From assembly GCA_031422555.1 (NCBI GenBank), contig JANPLZ010000110.1:1-41938 (forward strand): a DNA stretch of 41,938 nucleotides, given 5' to 3'. The position numbers and the translations under genes are program-made. Below are positions 1-7,534 of this stretch, one piece after another; positions within the stretch are counted from its first letter, which is position 1, and the number at the start of each line of letters is the position of its first letter. Source of the DNA: JANNAT01 sp031422555 (lineage in GTDB: Bacteria > Pseudomonadota > Alphaproteobacteria > Rhodobacterales > Rhodobacteraceae). Under the pieces are notes generated by a model that saw only the letters and a list, made by a program, of their open reading frames with translations, searched no databases and was not told where the DNA came from.

Positions 1-590
1 GTCCAGCGCGACACCGGCGTCAGCGCATCATCGGCAAAGCCGCGCAGATAGGGCGAGGCGGGGGCCAGATTTTGCTGCCGGAAGCAGCCAAAAGCCTTGT
101 GATCCAGCACATGCTTTTGCACGCCGTGAAAATGATTGATCATCGCCATGCCGCCCCAACACACCCCAAAGGTGGATTGCACATGACTTTGGGTCCAGTT
201 CATCACCTGCACCAGTTCCGCCCAATAGGTGACGTCTTCAAACGCCATATGTTCAATCGGCGCGCCGGTGATAATCAGGCCGTCAAATTTTTCATCCGTG
301 GCGGCCACTTCGGCAAAGGGGCGGTAAAACGCTGCCATATGTTCAGACGCGGTGTTTTTGGTCTGGTGTTCGGTCATGCGGATCAGTTGGAAATCAATCT
401 GCAACGGCGTCGCGCCAATCAGGCGAGCGAACTGGGTTTCGGTCTGAATCTTCTTGGGCATCAGGTTCAACAGCCCGATGCGCAGCGGCCTGATTTCCTG
501 CGTCGCGGCGCGTTCGGGCGACATCACCATCACCCCTTCGCCGCGCAAGACGTCGAAGGCGGGCAGGGTGGTGGGCAGGGTGATGGGCAT
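1..590 (-). CDS. metA: Homoserine O-acyltransferase MetA, 3' end cut off
   Basis: This is the N-terminal 196 or so residues of MetA, which acylates the hydroxyl of L-homoserine (with succinyl-CoA or acetyl-CoA) in the first committed step of methionine synthesis, in the cytosol. The start is the ATG at 590-588; the protein opens MPITLPTTLPAFDVLRGEGV and continues with the family-typical LRIGLLNLMPKKIQTETQFARL. The acyl-accepting nucleophile is Cys144 in FGVCWGGMAM, matching Cys142 of E. coli. The catalytic His and Glu lie beyond the window edge. Which acyl-CoA is used cannot be told from this part alone. The gene follows the ATPase at 1476-619 by 28 bases on the same strand, so the two are probably co-transcribed. 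The short spacer leaves no room for a SAM riboswitch directly before metA. Confidence 0.95.
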   Translation of the reverse strand, partial: MPITLPTTLPAFDVLRGEGVMVMSPERAATQEIRPLRIGLLNLMPKKIQTETQFARLIGATPLQIDFQLIRMTEHQTKNTASEHMAAFYRPFAEVAATDEKFDGLIITGAPIEHMAFEDVTYWAELVQVMNWTQSHVQSTFGVCWGGMAMINHFHGVQKHVLDHKAFGCFRQQNLAPASPYLRGFADDALTPVSRW

Positions 591-618
591 ATGCGGCGGC
601 TCCGGTAAGGTGTTGTGG

Positions 619-1476
619 TCAGGCGCGGTCGATGGCGGTGGCGATCAGGGCGTTGAAATCATCGGGGGATTGCACCCTTGCCACGTCTTCGGCGGTCACC
701 GTCACCCCCCAGCGCGCCATCGCGGCGTAACGGGGCTGGCGGTGATCCAAAAGGCGCGCATAGCCAAAGCGCAGGAACGCATCCGGATCAACCTGACCTG
801 CGGGCTTGTCTGCCTGTTCCAGATAGTCGCGCCACAGGGTTTGCAGAAAATCGGGGTTGTAATAAATTGGCTTGGGGGCGCGGTCAAAACGGCGGATCAG
901 TTCGGCCTTGTGGGCGTCTGATCCCTTGATCCAGACCAACAACAGGTTTTGCGACAGCGCCGTCATCACCGGATCGGCGGGATCGTCGGCGTTGACCACT
1001 TCGCAGATCGACCCCGAGGTGTCGCAAACAAAATTCTGATAGCCATAGATATCAATCGCCCGCGCGACAAAGCGCGGCACATCCAGCATCGCGGCGATTT
1101 CGGCCGTGGCATGCTGGGCCTGCCGGTGCTGATATTGCGCAAAATCCACCCCGCCGCGCGCAGCGTCGCCCGGTTTGCCCAGATAGGTCGACAGGGGGGC
1201 CAGATTGTCAAAGGTGATGTTCGAGGCGATATACACGCTGTCGGTCATCATCAATTCGCGCAGCAAAGGCACTTTCATCGCCTCGCGCTTGAAATTATCG
1301 CTGATGAATTCGCCCATATAGCGCGTGCCTATGCGGTAATCGACCGAGTAGTGAAAATAGGCAGCGCGGTCGCGCAGCATGCCTGACAAATGGGTTTTGC
1401 CCAAGCCCGACATGCCAAACAACAACACCCGCTTTTGCGGGGCACTCAGATACTGGGCTGCCGTGGTATAAATCAT
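619..1476 (-). CDS. P-loop ATPase/kinase-like protein of unknown role, upstream of metA
   Basis: This is a 285-residue soluble protein with a clean Walker A loop near the N terminus (GMSGLGKTH, about residues 21-29), preceded by a hydrophobic beta strand (KRVLLF). No other known domain is evident. The segment VDYRIGTRYMGEFISDNFK after the P-loop, and a later YGYQNFVCDTSGSICEVV, suggest a small nucleotide-binding kinase or ATPase fold. I remember similar proteins in Rhodobacteraceae annotated only as 'ATPase', and I know of no assigned reaction. It lies 28 bases upstream of metA on the same strand, so a link to methionine metabolism is possible but unproven. The Shine-Dalgarno before the ATG is weak. 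The upstream FadL-type gene is separated from it by a strong terminator, so it should have its own promoter between 1477 and 1560. Confidence 0.8.
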   Translation of the reverse strand: MIYTTAAQYLSAPQKRVLLFGMSGLGKTHLSGMLRDRAAYFHYSVDYRIGTRYMGEFISDNFKREAMKVPLLRELMMTDSVYIASNITFDNLAPLSTYLGKPGDAARGGVDFAQYQHRQAQHATAEIAAMLDVPRFVARAIDIYGYQNFVCDTSGSICEVVNADDPADPVMTALSQNLLLVWIKGSDAHKAELIRRFDRAPKPIYYNPDFLQTLWRDYLEQADKPAGQVDPDAFLRFGYARLLDHRQPRYAAMARWGVTVTAEDVARVQSPDDFNALIATAIDRA

Positions 1477-1559
1477 TGTGCCACCAAACGTGCTGTTGCT
1501 GCCGCTTTACCAACCGCGCCCGCCAAGATCACGCGGAAAATGGCGCGGCGCAAAAGGAA

Positions 1560-1584
1560 AGGCCCCGGAGGTCATCCGGGGCCT
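1560..1584 (-). terminator. Rho-independent terminator of the FadL-type gene
   Basis: A perfect 10-bp stem (1560-1569 pairs with 1575-1584, core GGCCCCGGA/TCCGGGGCC) has a 5-base loop. Read on the minus strand it is followed by TTTCCTTTT. It sits 20 bases past the stop codon of the gene at 2690-1605 and separates that gene from the ATPase-metA unit. Confidence 0.85.
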
Positions 1585-1604
1585 GTTGGTTTTGCCGTGA
1601 AAGA

Positions 1605-2690
1605 TCAGAAGCTGAACGACACTTTCAGCCCCAGACCCACCGCCGAGTTGCCGGTGAATTCAGAGTTGCCCGACAAAGCCGTCGCATCGCCGATATTGAC
1701 ATAGCGCACACCGCCGGTGATTTTCATGTTGTCACGGGTATAGGTGCCGCCCAAACCAAGGCTGAAGCTGCCATCGGTGGGGGCAAGGTTGGTGGCAATG
1801 CCGCCCTTTGGCTCTTCATAGCCGATAGACACAGCCCCCGACCAGTTGTCGTTAAACTTGCGACCAACGCCAATGTTGAAGGTCACCGTGTCATTGTCAT
1901 AGCTGATCAAAGGCGCGAACGGATAGCCGATGGAATTCAACCGCGTCGCGGTCCAGTCCATCCAGCGGATCGAGCCGAACACCAGAGTGTTGGCGGCAAC
2001 ACCGCTTTGGAAATCCAGCGTGACCGATTTTGGCAACTGAATGGTTTCGCTGCCAACCGGGCCCGCTGCCGGGGTGGTCAAAGACGTGGCCAGATCATGG
2101 CTGGTCTCGGACTGATAGGTCAGCGCCACGCGCAAGGCGATTTCGGGCTTTTCATAGGCCGCGCCGACCAAAAAGCCGACATCGCGGTCGGTGGCATATC
2201 TTGCCGCATAGGCCGGTGCGCCACCCAGAAATACTGCCGCATTGCCGCCAACACCGACAGACCGCAGACCACCATGGATCGACACATTGTCGGTGATTTT
2301 ATACTTGGCCATCACCGACATGGTATCGCCGTTCAACTCGGCGTTGGTGCCACGGATCGGATAGGGGACAGGGCCGGGCGAGGCCAACGGATAGGTGACG
2401 TTCGCGCCAAAGCTGGGGTCCAACTGAATGCCCAACGACAGCTTTTCGTTCAAATCCATTTTGAACGCCAGACCGACTTGGCTATAGCTGTCACCGACAT
2501 CGCCCGAAGGGGCGAAGCCGCCGCCAGCAGCGCCCTTGACCGTTGGCATGATATAGCCAAACGACAATTCGGCGTAGCTGCCCTTTTCATACATGAACCC
2601 GATCGGGTTGGTCGACCGTTCAAACCCGCCCGCGTTCATCGCAGTGGTGGTCAAGGCCAAGGCGCCCAGCGTGGTTAGGATATGTCTCAT
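1605..2690 (-). CDS. FadL/OmpP1-family outer-membrane channel
   Basis: This is a 361-residue outer-membrane beta-barrel of the FadL/TodX/OmpP1 family, whose members let hydrophobic molecules such as long-chain fatty acids or aromatics cross the outer membrane. Residues 1-20 look like a Sec signal peptide ending near TTAMNAGG. The next stretch (GGFERSTNPIGFMYEKG) is typical of the plugged N-terminal region of FadL. The rest is alternating amphipathic strands, and the protein ends in VSFSF, with the C-terminal Phe used in barrel assembly. It is somewhat shorter than E. coli FadL (about 420-450). The start is supported by a GGGGAGAGAG Shine-Dalgarno. No fatty-acid genes adjoin it, so the substrate is unknown. 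It is probably monocistronic, with its promoter in 2691-2946. Confidence 0.88.
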   Translation of the reverse strand: MRHILTTLGALALTTTAMNAGGFERSTNPIGFMYEKGSYAELSFGYIMPTVKGAAGGGFAPSGDVGDSYSQVGLAFKMDLNEKLSLGIQLDPSFGANVTYPLASPGPVPYPIRGTNAELNGDTMSVMAKYKITDNVSIHGGLRSVGVGGNAAVFLGGAPAYAARYATDRDVGFLVGAAYEKPEIALRVALTYQSETSHDLATSLTTPAAGPVGSETIQLPKSVTLDFQSGVAANTLVFGSIRWMDWTATRLNSIGYPFAPLISYDNDTVTFNIGVGRKFNDNWSGAVSIGYEEPKGGIATNLAPTDGSFSLGLGGTYTRDNMKITGGVRYVNIGDATALSGNSEFTGNSAVGLGLKVSFSF

Positions 2691-2946
2691 GGTTCTCTCT
2701 CCCCGTGAATGTGCGGTTCAGGCCCTGTTCCGTCTTGATGCGGGGTTTGGGCGGCTTTACGCGACTAATATCAGCCTAAGCGCCCTTTTCCGCTTGGGTC
2801 AATCAATGACGCCGCGTCACAAAATTGTGAGGTTTGCAACGTGACAAATCGGGCTGCCCTGCACGGTGAGGGTGCAGCAATGCGCGGCAACCTTGCTTGA
2901 TTGCGCACCGGTCCCGGGTTAGCTTTTTGCAAAACGGGGGGTGGCG

Positions 2947-4104
2947 ATGAGCGATCAGATTTTGCGCGGCAGTGACGGGCGTGTCGGATTTGTCGAATTG
3001 TTTTTCGATCTGGTGTTCGTGTTTGCCATCACCCAGATCAGCCATATTTTGCTTTATCACTATACCCCGCGCGGATTGCTGGAAACCGCGATGCTGTTTC
3101 AGGCGGTGTGGATGGTGTGGATCTACACCACATGGGTTTTGAACCTGCTGGATCCCAACGCCATTGCGGTGCGACTGTTGCTGTTTGCGCTGATGCTGGG
3201 CGGGTTGTTTTTGTCGATGGCGATCCCGCAGGCCTTTGGCGACCGGGGCCTGATTTTTGCGCTGGCCTATGTGGCGATGCAACTGGGCCGCACGCTGTTC
3301 TTTGTGGTCAGGATGTGGGGCAATCTGGCAACAAGGCTGGGCTACGGGCGCATTGGGGTGTGGTTTGCGGCTTCGGCGCTGTTCTGGATTTCGGGCGGCG
3401 TGGCGACGGGTGATGCCCGCGTGGCGCTGTGGCTGGTGGCCATCGGTATCGAATTTGTCTCGGCATTCGTGGGCTATTACGTGCCGGGGCTGGGCGGCGC
3501 GAAAACCAGCGACTGGAAAGTGCTGGGCGGCCACATGGCCGAACGCTGTGGGTTGTTCGTGATCATCTGTCTGGGCGAGTCTTTGTTGGTGTCGGGGGCG
3601 ACTTTTGCCCAGATGGTGTGGACGTCCGCCGGAATTGCCGCGTTTTTGGGCGCAGTGGCCGGGGCGATCGGCATGTGGTGGGTGTATTTTCACATCGGCT
3701 ATACCCGCGCTGCCGAACATATCGAAACCTCGACCAACCCGGGGCGGTTGGCGCGGCTGGCCTACAGTTATTGGCACATTCCGATTGTGGCGGGCATCGT
3801 GTTGTCGGCGGTGGGATCGGAACGCGCCATTGCACATCCGAATGACGTGGCCGTGCTGGCCGAAGCCGCGTCACAGATCGGCGGCGTGGTGTTGTTTTTG
3901 CTGGGCAATGGCCTGTTCAAATGGACGACATCGGCGCGGTATTTCCCGCTGTCGCACATCGCGGGGCTGGTGTTGTGTGTGCTGGCGGCAGCCGCGGGAC
4001 CGTTCACAACTTTGGTGGTGCTGAACGGTCTGGCGGCGGTGATCCTTGGCATCGTCGCGGTGTGGGAGCATTTGTCTTACAGCGATACATCCGCGGTGCC
4101 CTAA
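2947..4104 (+). CDS. Low-temperature-requirement A (LtrA) family membrane protein
   Basis: This is a polytopic inner-membrane protein of the LtrA family (Pfam 'bacterial low temperature requirement A'). It has about 385 residues, with ten or more hydrophobic segments. The diagnostic N-terminal motif is GRVGFVELFFDLVFVFAITQ, followed by a His/Tyr-containing loop; other LtrA-like features are WVYFHIGY and GLFVIICLGESLLVSG in the second half. The biochemical role of LtrA is not established; the name comes from a Listeria cold-growth phenotype. A GTG at 2941 is in frame, but the ATG at 2947 is better spaced from the GGGGGG run at 2935-2940, so I prefer 2947. The stop overlaps the stop of the opposing MFS gene by four bases (4101-4104), with no room for a terminator. 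Confidence 0.85.
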   Translation: MSDQILRGSDGRVGFVELFFDLVFVFAITQISHILLYHYTPRGLLETAMLFQAVWMVWIYTTWVLNLLDPNAIAVRLLLFALMLGGLFLSMAIPQAFGDRGLIFALAYVAMQLGRTLFFVVRMWGNLATRLGYGRIGVWFAASALFWISGGVATGDARVALWLVAIGIEFVSAFVGYYVPGLGGAKTSDWKVLGGHMAERCGLFVIICLGESLLVSGATFAQMVWTSAGIAAFLGAVAGAIGMWWVYFHIGYTRAAEHIETSTNPGRLARLAYSYWHIPIVAGIVLSAVGSERAIAHPNDVAVLAEAASQIGGVVLFLLGNGLFKWTTSARYFPLSHIAGLVLCVLAAAAGPFTTLVVLNGLAAVILGIVAVWEHLSYSDTSAVP

Positions 4105-5357
4105 ACCGGCGGCTGGTCTGATCCGTCCAGCCGATCAGCCCGGCGCAGGGCCGGGAACATCCACGCCCAACTGCCTGTCACGATGATTGTGCCCACACCG
4201 CCAAATACCGCCGCCGCAACCGGACCAATCAGGCGCGAGACGACGCCGCTTTCGAATTCGCCCAGCTCGTTTGACCCCGAAATGAACAGCCCCGACACCG
4301 AAGACACCCGCCCGCGCATGTGGTCGGGGGTTACGATCTGCACAAGCGTTTGGCGCACATAGACCGAAATCATATCGGCCGCCCCCAGAAACGCCAAAGC
4401 CGCTACGGAAAGCCACATGTTCTTGGAAAGCCCAAAGACAATCGTGGCCACCCCAAAGGCGGCAACGGCCCAAAACATCCGCACCCCCGCATGACGTTTC
4501 AGCGGCCAGCGCACCAGAATAAGCGCCATGATCACACCGCCAACTGCAGTTGCGGATCGCAGAATTCCAAATCCTTCGGGGCCGACATTCAGGATATCGG
4601 AAGCAAATGCTGGCAACAGGGCCGTCGCCCCGCCCAGCAAAACGGCGAACAAATCCAACGATATCGCCCCAAACACGATCTTGTTTTGCCAAGTATAGGC
4701 CAATCCTTCGCGGATTTGTTGTAACTGGCTGCCGGGTTGGCGTTCGGGGGTTGTGTTGGTGCGCATGAACAACATGATCGCGACGCCCAAACCCAACAGC
4801 GCTGTCGCTACCGCAAACGAAAAGGCGGTCGAAATTGCGCATAGCACACCGCCCAACGATGGCCCGATAACAACCGCCGCTTGCCATGTCAGGGACTTCA
4901 GCGAGATCGCTTGCGGCATATCGGATTTTGGCACCAACATCGGCACCAAAGCCGAAGCGGCCGGCGACAAAAACGCGCGCGCGGCACCGAACACAGCGGC
5001 AATCGCGAAGATGTGGTTAAAATTTGGCGACGTCTCAAACGCCACCGCGACAAGTGCCAGCAGGCACAACGCCTCGACGCATAGACTGATGATCACAATG
5101 GCGTGGCGGGAATAGCGGTCAGCCATCGACCCTGCCCAAAGTGACAGCACAAACAGCGGCAAAAACTCGGCCAAGCCGACCATACCAACCAAAAAGGCGC
5201 TTTGCTCAATACTAAGGGTTTCGCGGGCAACAGTGTAAATCTGCCAGCCGATGGTGACGGATTGTATTTGTGCGGCCACACCCACCAACAGCATGCCCAG
5301 CCAGAACAGCCCAAAATCACGGTGGCGGAACAGAAAGTTTTGCGGCGCATCGGTCAT
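4101..5357 (-). CDS. MFS transporter, EntS/DHA3-like exporter
   Basis: This is a 418-residue major facilitator with about twelve membrane segments. It starts NFLFRHRDFGLFWLGMLLVG, the usual opening of the DHA3/EntS-like exporters annotated as enterobactin- or drug-efflux-type. The signature loop between segments 2 and 3 is visible as WAGSMADRYSRH, and an interior DHMRGRVSSVSGLFISGSNELG is typical of this subfamily. The substrate is unknown. It is the third gene of a minus-strand group guaA - ABM monooxygenase - MFS, with a 61-base gap after the monooxygenase stop. The gene ends against the LtrA-like gene with a 4-base stop-codon overlap. Confidence 0.88.
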   Translation of the reverse strand: MTDAPQNFLFRHRDFGLFWLGMLLVGVAAQIQSVTIGWQIYTVARETLSIEQSAFLVGMVGLAEFLPLFVLSLWAGSMADRYSRHAIVIISLCVEALCLLALVAVAFETSPNFNHIFAIAAVFGAARAFLSPAASALVPMLVPKSDMPQAISLKSLTWQAAVVIGPSLGGVLCAISTAFSFAVATALLGLGVAIMLFMRTNTTPERQPGSQLQQIREGLAYTWQNKIVFGAISLDLFAVLLGGATALLPAFASDILNVGPEGFGILRSATAVGGVIMALILVRWPLKRHAGVRMFWAVAAFGVATIVFGLSKNMWLSVAALAFLGAADMISVYVRQTLVQIVTPDHMRGRVSSVSGLFISGSNELGEFESGVVSRLIGPVAAAVFGGVGTIIVTGSWAWMFPALRRADRLDGSDQPPV

Positions 5358-5418
5358 CCGCCAGACCTAGCGCGACGCTGCGGCAGGTGCCAGATGATTG
5401 TGACGGCTGATCAGGGGA

Positions 5419-5706
5419 TTATTCGGCTTTGTCTTCGTCGCCGCTTAGGATGAAATCGCGGCGCAGGCCTTGCGACTTTTCCCACCACACCGATGCGCGG
5501 TTGCGAGCCTGATGCGCCTCAAAGGCCGTCCTATCGGCATAGGACTCATTCAACAGCCAAACCATCGGATCCGCGCTTTGGCGCACCTCAAAGCTGCGGC
5601 AGCCCGGCTCGGCCCGGCTAAGACGGATATGGTCGGGCAGATAGTGATCCACCACCGCCAGATCTTCGGCGGTCAGGCAGGTCAGCGTGCCAATCAGCCG
5701 GATCAT
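5419..5706 (-). CDS. ABM-domain protein (putative quinol monooxygenase, YgiN-like)
   Basis: This is a 95-residue protein of the antibiotic-biosynthesis monooxygenase (ABM) fold, a dimeric alpha-beta barrel. Its members include cofactor-free quinol monooxygenases and several proteins of unknown role. The family pattern is clear: an initial strand MIRLIGTLTC, then PDHIRLSRAEPGCRSFEV, WLLNESYADRTAFEAHQ and a C-terminal FILSG strand. The ATG shares an ATGA overlap (5703-5706) with the guaA stop codon, so it is almost certainly translated by coupling to guaA. The acidic tail GDEDKAE is a small local extension. The reaction and substrate are unknown. Confidence 0.85.
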   Translation of the reverse strand: MIRLIGTLTCLTAEDLAVVDHYLPDHIRLSRAEPGCRSFEVRQSADPMVWLLNESYADRTAFEAHQARNRASVWWEKSQGLRRDFILSGDEDKAE

Positions 5707-7259
5707 TCCAACTCGATCGTGCCGGGCGGCTTGGAGGTAATGTCATAAAACACCCGGTTTATGCCGGGCACTTCGTTGATCAGCCGGGTCATGGTTTCGC
5801 CCAAAAACGCATGGGTGAAAGGGTAGGTATCGGCGGTCATGCCATCAACTGACGTTACCGCGCGCAAGGCCAGCGCGTAGTCATAGGTGCGCCCGTCGCC
5901 CATCACGCCCACGGTTTTCATCGGCAAAATCGCGGCAAACGCCTGCCAGATTTCGTCATAAAGGCCATGTTTGCGGATCTGGTCAATATAGACCGCATCA
6001 GCGGCGCGCAGGATATCAAGCTTTTCAGTGGTAATCTCACCGGGGCAGCGGATGGCCAGACCGGGGCCGGGAAACGGGTGGCGGCCAATGAACCCGGGCG
6101 GCAGGCCCAATTCGTGGCCCAAGGCGCGCACTTCGTCCTTGAACAATTCACGCAGCGGCTCGACCAGTTTAAGCCCCATCTTTTCAGGCAGGCCGCCGAC
6201 ATTATGGTGTGATTTGATCGTCACCGACGGCCCGCCGGTGACCGAAACCGATTCGATCACATCGGGATACAGCGTGCCTTGCGCCAGAAACTTTGCACCA
6301 CCCACCGCAGTGGCATGCTTTTGAAACACATCAATAAACAGCCGCCCAATGGTTTTTCGCTTGATTTCCGGGTCGGATATGCCCGCCAGCGCGCCCAAGA
6401 ACAAATCGGCCTCATCGGCGTGGATCAGCGGGATGTTGTAGGTATCGCGGAACATCGACAAAACCTGATCGGCCTCACCCAGCCGCAACAACCCGTGATC
6501 GACGAACACGCAAGTCAACTGATCGCCGATGGCCTGATGGATCAGCACGGCGGCAACCGAACTGTCAACGCCGCCTGACAATCCGCAGATGACCTTTTCA
6601 TCGCCCACCTGCGCGCGGATTTTCGCGATGGCTTCGCTGCGGTAGGCCCCCATCGTCCAATCGCCTTTGAAGCCGGCGATGCGGACAAAGTTGGCATAAA
6701 GCTGCGCACCGCGCGGGGTGTGATGCACTTCGGGGTGAAACTGCACGGCGTAAAACTGCCGGGCCGGATCGGCGGTGATGGCAAAGGGCGCGTTGGGCGA
6801 GGTGCCGTAAACCTGAAAGCCGGGAGCGATCTGGCTGACGTGATCGCCGTGCGACATCCACACCTGTTCGCGCCCCTGATCAAACCAGCCGTCCAGCAGC
6901 GGCAATGTAGAGGGCGTGGGCGTCACATAGGCCCGGCCAAATTCGGCGGTGCCATGGCCACGCTCAACCCGCCCGCCCAAGACGTGCATCATCACTTGTT
7001 GGCCGTAGCAAATCCCCAGCACTGGCACGCCCAGCCCGAACAGCGATTTCGGCGGCATCGGCGCGCCTTCTGCGAACACCGACGCAGGCCCGCCCGACAA
7101 GATCACCGCGCGCGGCGCAAACGCCGCCAGAAAGGCGTCATCGACTTTGTTGAAGGGGTGAATTTCGCAATAGACATTCAACTCGCGCAGGCGGCGCGCA
7201 ATCAGTTGCGTTACTTGCGATCCAAAGTCGATGATCAAAAGGCGGTCATGTTCACTCAT
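5703..7259 (-). CDS. guaA: GMP synthase (glutamine-hydrolysing)
   Basis: GuaA converts XMP to GMP with ATP and glutamine, the last step of guanine nucleotide synthesis. The 518-residue protein is full length. The N-terminal class I glutamine amidotransferase domain carries nucleophile Cys84 (LGICYGQQ) and the His175/Glu177 pair (AVQFHPEVHH). The ATP-pyrophosphatase domain has the P-loop SGGVDSS at 228-234. The C-terminal dimerisation domain ends RVFYDITSKPPGTIELE, the canonical GuaA end. The start at 7259 has a GAGG three bases upstream. It is the first gene of a guaA - ABM - MFS group, and its TGA overlaps the next ATG. Confidence 0.98.
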   Translation of the reverse strand: MSEHDRLLIIDFGSQVTQLIARRLRELNVYCEIHPFNKVDDAFLAAFAPRAVILSGGPASVFAEGAPMPPKSLFGLGVPVLGICYGQQVMMHVLGGRVERGHGTAEFGRAYVTPTPSTLPLLDGWFDQGREQVWMSHGDHVSQIAPGFQVYGTSPNAPFAITADPARQFYAVQFHPEVHHTPRGAQLYANFVRIAGFKGDWTMGAYRSEAIAKIRAQVGDEKVICGLSGGVDSSVAAVLIHQAIGDQLTCVFVDHGLLRLGEADQVLSMFRDTYNIPLIHADEADLFLGALAGISDPEIKRKTIGRLFIDVFQKHATAVGGAKFLAQGTLYPDVIESVSVTGGPSVTIKSHHNVGGLPEKMGLKLVEPLRELFKDEVRALGHELGLPPGFIGRHPFPGPGLAIRCPGEITTEKLDILRAADAVYIDQIRKHGLYDEIWQAFAAILPMKTVGVMGDGRTYDYALALRAVTSVDGMTADTYPFTHAFLGETMTRLINEVPGINRVFYDITSKPPGTIELE

Positions 7260-7308
7260 AGCCTCGGGTAGCCTTTGGGGCGGAAAATCGCAAGATCGGT
7301 GGCCAAGA

Positions 7309-7396
7309 AAAATTCTTGCAGGAAGAATTTTGCGGGGGCGCTGCCCCCTCGGCGCGAAAAGCGCGCCTCACCCCCGGAGTATTTCTCCAAAGTGAA
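7309..7396. repeat. Composite intergenic hairpin element, copy 1
   Basis: Three consecutive inverted repeats are followed by a short conserved core. Hairpin 1 is AAAATTCTT/AAGAATTTT (7309-7317 with 7323-7331). Hairpin 2 is GGGGGC/GCCCCC (7334-7339 with 7343-7348). Hairpin 3 is GGCGCG/CGCGCC (7351-7356 with 7362-7367). The core at about 7374-7396 reads CGGAGTATTTCTCCAAAGTG and then AAA. Related cores occur at 31855 and twice at 37612-37682. The element lies between divergent guaA and the methyltransferase gene. I recall this kind of element as common in Rhodobacteraceae genomes; its function is unknown. Confidence 0.7.
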
Positions 7397-7534
7397 AGAG
7401 AATTGTCGCTTATGGGAGTTGGCGATGTCGGTATTCGCGGATTTGCGGCGCATTCGGGGTGCGGCGCTGCGTGGGTTCGGGCCATAACTGCCCACACAAT
7501 GGCCCGCATTTTGCGGTTTGCGATGGAGAGTGGC

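Noticed and set aside
591..618. A SAM riboswitch before metA
   Set aside because: Only 28 bases separate metA from the upstream gene, and no SAM-II-like pattern was recognised there or in 1477-1604.
1476..2678. A 400-codon plus-strand frame opposite the FadL-type gene
   Set aside because: It is antisense to a clear beta-barrel gene with signal peptide and terminator; the product is low-complexity Arg/Gly/Gln.
2803..3837. A 344-codon minus-strand frame opposite the LtrA-like gene
   Set aside because: It is a shadow of the LtrA frame, His/Gln/Arg-rich with no motif.
7316..7534. An N-terminal extension of the MttB-like protein
   Set aside because: The first 73 codons run through the hairpin element and have no similarity to the family; the ATG at 7535 has the ribosome site.
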